A DNA stretch of 64,000 nucleotides from assembly GCA_919902505.1 (NCBI GenBank), contig CAKKRE010000022.1, positions 29,541-93,540 of the forward strand, read 5' to 3'. Of this stretch, positions 57,678 to 64,000 are shown piece by piece. The notes beneath the pieces are model-generated. The model made no database searches and was not told the origin of the DNA. It saw only the letters and a program-made list of their open reading frames with translations. How positions within the stretch are numbered: position 1 is the stretch's first letter; each line of letters starts with the position of its first letter. The translations under genes were made by a program, and so were the position numbers. This stretch comes from Nitrospiraceae bacterium. GTDB lineage: Bacteria > Nitrospirota > Nitrospiria > Nitrospirales > Nitrospiraceae.

Positions 57678-60017
57678 ATGGCCAAATCGCTGATCATCGT
57701 TGAGTCGCCGACCAAGGCGAGAACGATTACGAAATATCTTGGCCGCGGGTATACCGTCATGGCCTCGGTCGGCCACGTCAAGGATCTCCCCACCAGCAAG
57801 CTGGGCGTTGATCTCGAAAACGATTTTGAACCCCAGTACGTCACCATCAAGGGCAAGTCGAAAGTCCTTGCCGACATTAAAAAGAAAGCTCAAGAAGTCG
57901 ACACCGTGTTTCTGGCGCCGGACCCCGACCGCGAGGGCGAGGCGATTGCCTGGCATATTGCGCAGGAACTGCACGGCAAGGGGAAGAAGAAAGACGGCAA
58001 AGTCTATCGTGTGCTGTTCAATGAGATCACGGAATCGGCGATCAAGCGGGCACTGAAGTCGCCGGGTGAAATCGATATGAAGCTGGTCCAGGCTCAGCAG
58101 GCGCGACGAGTCCTCGATCGCATCGTAGGGTATCAGGGTAGTCAGTTGCTGTGGAAAAAGGTGCGCCGCGGCCTCAGCATGGGTCGTGTGCAGTCTGTGG
58201 CCGTGCGGTTGATTTGCGACCGGGAGAAGGAGCGAGAAGCGTTTCGGGCGGAAGAATATTGGTCTATCGTCGCGCTGTTGACCGGCGACAATCCACCGGC
58301 ATTTGAAGCCAAATTGCATTCCGTGAACGGTCAGGATGCCGATATCGGTACGGGTGAGCGGGCCCAGCAGATCCTGGATGCTGTGCAGGGGAAGCCGTTC
58401 GTCGTGCAATCGATCGAGCGCAAAGAAAAGAAGCGCAATCCGGTCGCCCCCTTCATCACGAGCCGGCTTCAGCAGGAAGCCGCCCGGAAGCTGCATTTCA
58501 GCCCGAAGAAGACGATGACGCTGGCGCAGCAGTTGTATGAAGGTATTGAAATCGGGTCGGAAGGGCCCACCGGTCTCATTACCTACATGAGAACGGACTC
58601 GCCGAGGATTTCGCAAGAAGCGACCGAAGATGCCAGAGTGGTGATTCGAGAGCGGTATGGAGTGGAGTATCTGCCTGCGACGCCCAACGTGTATAAAACC
58701 CAGAAAGCCGCGCAAGAGGCGCATGAAGCCATCCGGCCGACGTCCGCAGCGCGCGATCCCGAATCCATCAGGCAATACCTGGAGCAGGACCAGTACAACT
58801 TGTACAAGCTCATCTGGAACCGCTTCATTGCTTCACAGATGGTCCCTGCGATCATGGATGTGACGCGTGTGGATTCGTCTCCGGTGGGAACGCCGGATCG
58901 ATATGTGTTTCGCACGACCGGCACCGTGGTCAAGTTCGCCGGCCATACGGCGGTGTACTTAGAAGGAACCGACAAGGAATTGCCGTCGCACAAGCCCAAG
59001 AATGAGCAGGAGGCGGAGGACGAATCAGATCGCCAGCTGCCCGCATTGCGCGAAGGTGAATCCTTGCATCTGGTCGCTCAGGAAGGCCAGACGTTGCCAG
59101 GGTTCGTCTCCAAGCAGCATTTCACCCAGCCGCCTCCCCGATATAACGAAGCCTTGTTGATTCGAGAGCTGGAAGAAAAGGGGATCGGCCGTCCCTCCAC
59201 CTACGCTTCGATCATTTCGACGATCCAAGATCGAAAATATGTCGAGAAGGTCGAGGGGCGGTTTCTTCCGACCGAAACCGGAAGAACGGTGAATGACTTT
59301 CTATTGAAAGGATTCCCGGATCTGCTGGATACGGAATTTACGTCCCACATGGAAGAGCAACTGGATGAAGTCGAAGAGGGCACGAAGCCATGGGTCTCGG
59401 CAGTACGGGATTTTTACACCCCGTTTGTACGGGAAATGGAGCTGGCTCAAAGTATCCCTGGCCCCAAGGACATCGTCGAGCCGCCGACGAACCTGCCCTG
59501 TGAAAAATGCGGCCGCATGTTGGAGATCAAATGGGGACGGAATGGGAAGTTCCTCGCGTGCCCCGCCTATAAGGACGATCCTCCCTGCAAGAACACGCAA
59601 AATTTTGAAAAGTTGCCGGATGGGACGATTAAGATTGTTCCCAAGCTGGAAGAGACGACGGACGAGAAATGCGAAAAGTGCTCCAGCCCGATGGTGGTGA
59701 AATCGGGACGCTTCGGTAAGTTCCTGGCCTGTTCCGCATATCCCGAATGTAAGACGACCAAACCGATCGCCTTGGGGGTGAAGTGCCCCCAAGCTGGGTG
59801 CGGTGGAGATCTGGTTCAGAAGCGCACGAAAAAGGGACGCAATTTTTATTCGTGCAGTCGGTACCCCCAATGCGAGTATGCGCTCTGGGACCGCCCGATC
59901 AATAAGCCCTGTCCCAAGTGTCAGGCGCCGTTTCTTGTTGAGAAAGTCAGTAAGCAGGCCGGCCGTTCCGTGCAATGCCGCAATGAAGAAGAGTGCGGCT
60001 ATCGCGACGCCGGTTGA
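57678..60017 (+). CDS. topA: DNA topoisomerase I
   Basis: This 779-residue type IA topoisomerase relaxes negative supercoils. It opens with the TOPRIM domain (LIIVESPTKARTI, PDPDREGEAIAWH) and carries catalytic Tyr303 in TYMRTDS. The C-terminus has four zinc ribbons, beginning about residues 610, 660, 700 and 745, each with paired CxxC-type cysteines. It follows dprA by 82 bp, a pairing seen in many bacteria. Confidence 0.97.
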   Translation: MAKSLIIVESPTKARTITKYLGRGYTVMASVGHVKDLPTSKLGVDLENDFEPQYVTIKGKSKVLADIKKKAQEVDTVFLAPDPDREGEAIAWHIAQELHGKGKKKDGKVYRVLFNEITESAIKRALKSPGEIDMKLVQAQQARRVLDRIVGYQGSQLLWKKVRRGLSMGRVQSVAVRLICDREKEREAFRAEEYWSIVALLTGDNPPAFEAKLHSVNGQDADIGTGERAQQILDAVQGKPFVVQSIERKEKKRNPVAPFITSRLQQEAARKLHFSPKKTMTLAQQLYEGIEIGSEGPTGLITYMRTDSPRISQEATEDARVVIRERYGVEYLPATPNVYKTQKAAQEAHEAIRPTSAARDPESIRQYLEQDQYNLYKLIWNRFIASQMVPAIMDVTRVDSSPVGTPDRYVFRTTGTVVKFAGHTAVYLEGTDKELPSHKPKNEQEAEDESDRQLPALREGESLHLVAQEGQTLPGFVSKQHFTQPPPRYNEALLIRELEEKGIGRPSTYASIISTIQDRKYVEKVEGRFLPTETGRTVNDFLLKGFPDLLDTEFTSHMEEQLDEVEEGTKPWVSAVRDFYTPFVREMELAQSIPGPKDIVEPPTNLPCEKCGRMLEIKWGRNGKFLACPAYKDDPPCKNTQNFEKLPDGTIKIVPKLEETTDEKCEKCSSPMVVKSGRFGKFLACSAYPECKTTKPIALGVKCPQAGCGGDLVQKRTKKGRNFYSCSRYPQCEYALWDRPINKPCPKCQAPFLVEKVSKQAGRSVQCRNEEECGYRDAG

Positions 60018-60259
60018 CTCTCGCCTTCGCCTGCTAAAGAACACTCTTGCCGTCTCGGAAGAGAATCCATCAGAGAACCCCTCAGAGCGCGAAGCCTTCT
60101 CATGCCTGCTGGATCGGGTTGCTTCAGGAACAATTCTGGTCGATCAGCCGGACAACTGAAACAGGTCGGGCGTTTTGTCTGGAGCGGAGGAACGGCCGCT
60201 TGGGGCGACCGGGGTTTGACGATCTTGAAAGTAGAAATCAATCACATAAGTAGAAAGCC
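60018..60259. other. Intergenic region with no gene recognised
   Basis: Part of the gap between topA and the first bacterioferritin gene. Short open frames are present but none has a ribosome site or family character. Confidence 0.45.
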
Positions 60260-60289
60260 TTGACTTGGCATCGTGGCGGCAGGAATAAT
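60260..60289 (+). promoter_or_regulatory. Putative promoter of the bacterioferritin pair
   Basis: TTGACT at 60260-60265 and AATAAT at about 60284-60289 are separated by 18 bp. No clear Fur box is visible by eye. Confidence 0.4.
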
Positions 60290-60386
60290 GTTGTGTCAAA
60301 TGCCGGCCGACACGCAACTTGCGTGTGTCAGTGCGCGCCACCGAGCGCCCGCCGTTCCCAACACTTCTCATAAGGAGGGAATCGCC

Positions 60387-60863
60387 ATGAAAGCGAAAGT
60401 GGGCGTCGTCGACTTTTTGAATAAGGTGGTGACCCTGGAACTAACTGCGGTGCACCAGTATCTCCTCCATGCCGCGCTCTGCAAGAACTGGGGCTACGAG
60501 CGGCTGCAGCACGAGTTCCACGAACTGGGGATGGAGGAGGTCGGACATGCCTCCAAGCTCATCGACCACATCCTCTACTTGGAAGGGACTCCCGATGTGC
60601 AGAAGCTCGGCTCGGTGAAATCCGGTCCGAACGTCTCCAAGCTGTTTGAGGAGAATTTGACATTCGAGCAGGAGGACGCCAACCTGTTACGGGAAGCTAT
60701 CACTCACGCCGCGAAAGTCGGGGACTATACGACTCGGCACAAACTCGAGGAGATGATCAAGGAAACAGACGAGCATATCGACTGGTTTGAGACGCAGCTT
60801 CGCGCGATCAAGCAAGTCGGGGTGGAAAACTACCTCAGCGAACAGGTGAAGAAGGAAAGCTGA
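60387..60863 (+). CDS. bfr: Bacterioferritin subunit with ferroxidase-type residues
   Basis: This 158-residue four-helix protein aligns without gaps to classical bacterioferritin. The diiron-site positions Glu18, Glu51, His54, Glu94 and His130 are present; position 127, usually Glu, is Thr. Position 52, the haem-binding Met in classical Bfr, is Val. It should therefore oxidise iron but not bind haem between subunits by itself. AAGGAGGG precedes the ATG at 60387. It is followed after 26 bp by a complementary paralogue. Confidence 0.93.
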   Translation: MKAKVGVVDFLNKVVTLELTAVHQYLLHAALCKNWGYERLQHEFHELGMEEVGHASKLIDHILYLEGTPDVQKLGSVKSGPNVSKLFEENLTFEQEDANLLREAITHAAKVGDYTTRHKLEEMIKETDEHIDWFETQLRAIKQVGVENYLSEQVKKES

Positions 60864-60889
60864 ACGGACGCTGGAAGGAGGACGCATCC

Positions 60890-61369
60890 ATGAAAGCCAA
60901 AGATGGTGTGATCGACCTCTTGAATCGGATACTGACCGCCAACCTTACGGCGATCAATCAGTACTTTATTCATTCCAAGATGTGTGAGAATTGGGGCTAT
61001 GAACGGTTGCATCACAAGGTGTGCAAGCGCAGCTTCGACGAGATGAAAGATGCGGAGGAGATCATCGAGCACACCCTCTATCTGGAAGGAGTGCCGAACA
61101 TGCAACGGCTGGGCACCGTGCAAGTCGGTGAGACGGTGCCGGAGCAATTCACACTCGATCTGAAGGCGGAGCAGGAGATGCTGAAGCTCTATACGGAAGG
61201 GGTCACGCACTGCGCCAAGGTGGGAGATTATACGACTCGGCACAAACTGGAGGATATGCAAAAGGACACCGATGACCATATCGACTGGATTGAAACGCAA
61301 CAGGAGTTGATCAAGCAGGTGGGGTTGGAGAAGTATCTGGCTGAACAGATCAAGAAGGAAGGATCGTAA
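60890..61369 (+). CDS. bfr: Bacterioferritin subunit with haem-type residues
   Basis: This 159-residue paralogue keeps Met52 (haem ligand) in DEMKDAEE but has Asn at 18 and Asp at 54, where the ferroxidase site normally has Glu and His; 127 is Thr. It should bind haem but be a poor ferroxidase. With the upstream subunit it recalls two-subunit bacterioferritins such as BfrA/BfrB in Neisseria, so a mixed 24-mer is likely. A GGAGG site precedes the start. Confidence 0.93.
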   Translation: MKAKDGVIDLLNRILTANLTAINQYFIHSKMCENWGYERLHHKVCKRSFDEMKDAEEIIEHTLYLEGVPNMQRLGTVQVGETVPEQFTLDLKAEQEMLKLYTEGVTHCAKVGDYTTRHKLEDMQKDTDDHIDWIETQQELIKQVGLEKYLAEQIKKEGS

Positions 61370-61426
61370 AAGAGCTTGGGCTTGGGGCGCGGAGCGAGAG
61401 GCAAGCGATGTGAGCGTGCGCCTTCC

Positions 61427-62194
61427 TCAGGCTTTTGCGCCTATGAGGAGGCTCAGAATCATGCCGGTGGTGTACATGAGCCCGATCCCTACGAAGATGC
61501 CCATCGCGGTGTGCAGCCGGCGCCCTGTTGTGTATGAGAGCGCAATCAGCGAGACGATGACGTACAACAGGGAGCCGGCCGCCAAGGTGTAAAAGGTGAT
61601 CGAGAGGTATGGGGAGACGCCATACCCGCTGATCACCGTGCCGAAGCAGGTCGGTCCGCCTGCGAGCAATCCCAACAGGACAATGTCGTTCAAGCTGAGC
61701 GGAGTCCGGTCCACCGCCCCCATAATCCCGAACCCTTCTGTCCCGTTGTGCAACGCAAACCCGCCGACCAGCAGACTGCTCAAGGCCCACTGGCCTTGGG
61801 CATAGCTTGCGCCGAAGGCCAAGCCCTCACCCAGATTATGCAGGCCCATGCCTAATGCGATCATAAAAGGAAGAAAGAGCGGGGTGGTATCGGACGTGTT
61901 CGTTTGCCGCCGCTCTTCGATGGTCGCCAGACCGACGAAGCTCACGAACAGGCTGCCCAACAAGATGGTCCATGGGAGGATGTCGCGCACGCCCGTGAGT
62001 TCCATCGCCTCGTGCATCATGTCGAAGAAGAGGTAGAGGAGAGTCCCGACGGAGAGGCCGGTCAGGAATCGCCCCCATGCCTGATTCAGCGCCGTCAGGG
62101 CGAGGCTCGCCACGGCGATGCCGAGCTATACGGGCAGGAGGCCGGCGACGCTGCCCAAGGCGAGTAATTTCAGCAGAGTTTGATGCTCATCCAT
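61427..62194 (-). pseudogene. ZIP-family metal transporter gene interrupted by an amber codon
   Basis: The reading frame starts at the ATG at 62194 with a good GGAGG site and encodes MDEHQTLLKLLALGSVAG, but codon 23 is TAG (minus strand, 62126-62128). The frame then stays open to 61427 with a full ZIP protein: about seven helices, metal motifs HNLGEG and HNGTEG. Restart at a GTG (62113) would give 228 residues without the first helix. Tail-to-tail with the bacterioferritins, it could import divalent metal. The amber is a mutation or sequence error. Confidence 0.8.
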
Positions 62195-62328
62195 GGGAGT
62201 CCTCCACGCGAGATTGTCAATTGGCGGTTCGGTAATTCATTCGCACTCTTCATGACCGGTTCTGCTGCAAGCGCGGGGTCGCCGCTGCGACTTTCTTTGT
62301 CGTTCGTATCTCGTCGCTCGTATTTCTA

Positions 62329-63462
62329 GTGTAGTGCGTCGTAAATAGCTTGACAATTGGTATCCCGCTCCGGTATCCGTGGTCGTGTGCATCTGGCCCC
62401 ACCGATTGTGCTGTCCCCTACGGAGCGCTCGACGCTGGCCGCATGGGCTCGTGCGAAGCGCCTGCCCCTGCGGGTCGTGCAACGAGCCCAGATCATCGTG
62501 CTGGCCGCAGATGGAGTCCTGAGTCAGGACATTGCGCGGCAGCTGGGGATCTCGCGGCCCACAGTACAACTGTGGCGTGCACGGTTTTTGGGGTTGCGCA
62601 TGGCTGGGCTCACGCACGATGCGCCCCGTCCCGGTCGTCTTCCACGTATTCCAGCCCGGAAGGTCCGCGCCATTGTCGCGGCGACGCTGCACACCACACC
62701 GCTCGCGGCGACGCACTGGAGTACCCGAACCATGGCGGACGCACAGGGGGTCAGCGAAGCGACTGTGCGCCGTATCTGGAAGCAGCACGGGCTCAAGCCG
62801 TATCTGAGCAAGACGTTCAAGCTCAGTCGTGATCCACAGTTTGTCGAGAAGCTCTACGACGTGGTGGGGCTGTATCTGAATCCTCCGGACAAATCTCTGG
62901 TGCTCTCCGTGGATGAGAAAAGCCAGATCCAGGCCCTGGACCGCACCCAGCCCGGCCTGCCGATGAAGAAGGGCCGCGGTGGGACCCGGCACACGACTAC
63001 AAACGCCATGGCACGACGACCTTGTTTGCGGCGCTGAACCGGCTCGATGGGAACGTGATCGGCGATTGCCTGCCGCGGCATCGGCATCAGGCGTTCATCC
63101 GGTTCCTCAAGAAGATTGACGCCGAGACCCTCTCCCCTCTCGATCTGCATCTCATTGTGGACAACTATGGGACCCATAAACATCCTCGGGTGAAGAGCTG
63201 GGTGCGCCGGCATCCGCGCTTCCATCTACACGTCATCCCCACATCAAGTTCGTGGCTCAATATGGTGGAACGGTGGTTTCGAGACCTCACGGACAAGCGC
63301 ATTCGCCGAGGCAGTTTCCGCAACGTCCGTGAACTCATGGCCGCCATCGACGCCTACGTCCATCATCACAACCTGAAGCCCCGGGTCTTCACCTGGACAG
63401 CGTCCGCGGAAAGCATTTTGGCCAACGTCGCCAAATGTCAAGAAGCGTTGGACGCACTACAC
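62329..63462 (+). mobile_element. IS630-family insertion sequence with TA target duplication
   Basis: The element is 1134 bp. Its ends, GTGTAGTGCGTC at 62329-62340 and the reverse complement at 63451-63462, are perfect over 12 bp. Each is followed inward, nine bases later, by TTGACA, giving a 27-bp imperfect repeat. TA at 62327-62328 and at 63463-63464 marks the target duplication, and the flanks join as TCTAGA. Two overlapping transposase frames fill it. Confidence 0.9.
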
Positions 63463-63465
63463 TAG
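62357..63465 (+). pseudogene. IS630 transposase, two frames joined by a one-base shift
   Basis: The first frame (62357-63037) holds the helix-turn-helix (SQDIARQLGISRPTVQLWRARF), a second HTH (QGVSEATVRRIWKQHG) and the first catalytic Asp in [14 protein letters not shown]. The second frame (from about 62990, open to 63465) holds the second Asp ([11 protein letters not shown]) and Glu ([11 protein letters not shown]) of the DDE triad. The shift lies near 62985-62992; adding one base restores TRTHDYKRHG. The last codon TAG is formed at the right junction, using the TA duplication. No slippery site is evident. Confidence 0.85.
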
Positions 63466-63677
63466 ATGCGCTTCACGAGGAACGCTCTATCGGGCGATTT
63501 CGCGACGAACCGTCTGGTCCGCATCTGTCCATCTCGATCACCTCCTTCCTGATATGAAACAACACGTCAATCGTTATTCGTCAATCGTGACTGCGCGTAC
63601 TCTTGGCGTTCAGCCGTGCGAGGCGTGGTTTCAAAAAGAGGGAAGCGAGACCTATCGCCCACTAGAGCATTTTTGTT
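63466..63677. other. Short gap between two IS630-type elements
   Basis: No gene or repeat recognised. The left part would be the original target flank of the first element. Confidence 0.4.
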
Positions 63678-64000
63678 TTATGTCTTTACATAGCCTGAGG
63701 ACGCGAAGTAGCGAGTGCATTCGTCGGGTGTGAAGCGATCCAGTAGTATGCCGATGTCTTTCCAGAGCGCGTCCACGGTACGAGGAGCGGCTTTGCGGAG
63801 CAGCGCGTTGAGTTTGGCAAATAGTTTTTCGATGGGATTGAGATCGGGGGAATACGGCGGGAGATAGCGGATGTGAGCCCCGACCGCTTCAACGGCCGCT
63901 CTCACTCCCGCGACGTTGTGACTGCGTAAGTTGTCGGCAATGACGATGTCGCCGGGGTGCAGCGTGGGGCATAAGAATTCCTGGACATATTTCAGGCACA
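63678..64000 (-). CDS. IS630-family transposase, C-terminal part, cut by window edge
   Basis: This frame is open to the right edge. About 107 residues are visible, with the second catalytic Asp (IVIADNLRSHN) and the Glu motif (PPYSPDLNPIEKLFAKLN) of IS630/DDE_3 transposases. Sequence and orientation differ from the complete element to its left, so it is a different element. Its terminal repeats cannot be set from this window. Confidence 0.85.
   Translation of the reverse strand, partial: CLKYVQEFLCPTLHPGDIVIADNLRSHNVAGVRAAVEAVGAHIRYLPPYSPDLNPIEKLFAKLNALLRKAAPRTVDALWKDIGILLDRFTPDECTRYFASSGYVKT

Noticed and set aside
62126..62128. Pyrrolysine coding at the amber codon
   Set aside because: The codon lies in a transporter helix with no known pyrrolysine family and no pyl genes in the window.
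62237..62992. 251-residue minus-strand frame inside the IS element
   Set aside because: Antisense to the transposase, whose HTH and DDE motifs are clear.

Overview
The window looks like a chromosomal segment of a GC-rich, Gram-negative, autotrophic bacterium, most likely Nitrospira or a close relative (Nitrospirota). This is inferred from gene content, not from a marker search. The main clues are a five-subunit 2-oxoacid:ferredoxin oxidoreductase with a CO-dehydrogenase-beta-like accessory subunit (typical of reductive TCA cycle autotrophs), a murA-his-HIT gene chain, a T-box in front of leuA, and a pair of complementary bacterioferritins. No nitrite oxidoreductase or rRNA genes are present.

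Left part (1-9.7 kb), accessory in character: a truncated exported protein coupled to a lipoprotein (minus strand); a 910-residue PilZ-PilZ-hydrolase-methyltransferase fusion followed by a large 7TM-type orphan histidine kinase; a YheT-like hydrolase; a frameshifted class II aldolase; and tRNA-Asn. From 9.7 to 15.1 kb, on the minus strand, lies the ferredoxin oxidoreductase operon. It has a near-consensus promoter and an approximately 200-nt leader that can form nested perfect stems. Two small genes (YciI-like, DUF2203) follow.

Central part (15.5-31.2 kb), housekeeping on the plus strand: rho-rpmE, prfA-prmC-murA, then hisG-hisD-hisB-hisH-(lipoprotein)-hisA-hisF-hisIE-HIT as one nearly gapless chain, then dnaG-rpoD and a CAU-anticodon tRNA. 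After this come a coiled-coil zinc-ribbon protein, an N-terminally short RNase HIII, an M48 lipoprotein protease, RNase P RNA, and a glutaredoxin that overlaps the 3' end of rnpB in antisense.

From 34.6 to 47.8 kb is a branched-chain amino acid and phospholipid block: ilvB-ilvN-ilvC-psd-pssA, then a leucine T-box, then leuA-cupin-leuB-NHL propeller-asd-DUF2905-spoIID-queA. From 47.8 to 60 kb are a SurA_N-type membrane protein (minus strand), an RDD protein, the cell-shape genes mreB-mreC-mreD-mrdA-rodA, then rng, dprA and topA. The right end (60-64 kb) carries two bacterioferritin subunits with complementary active sites, a ZIP metal transporter broken by an in-frame amber codon, a complete but frameshifted IS630-type element bounded by TA duplications, and the end of a second IS630-type transposase.

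The best candidates for something undescribed are the PilZ/LuxD-like/methyltransferase fusion with its adjacent kinase, and the structured leader RNA of the oxidoreductase operon. The T-box, the bacterioferritin pair and the genes inserted in the his and leu chains are also worth checking.
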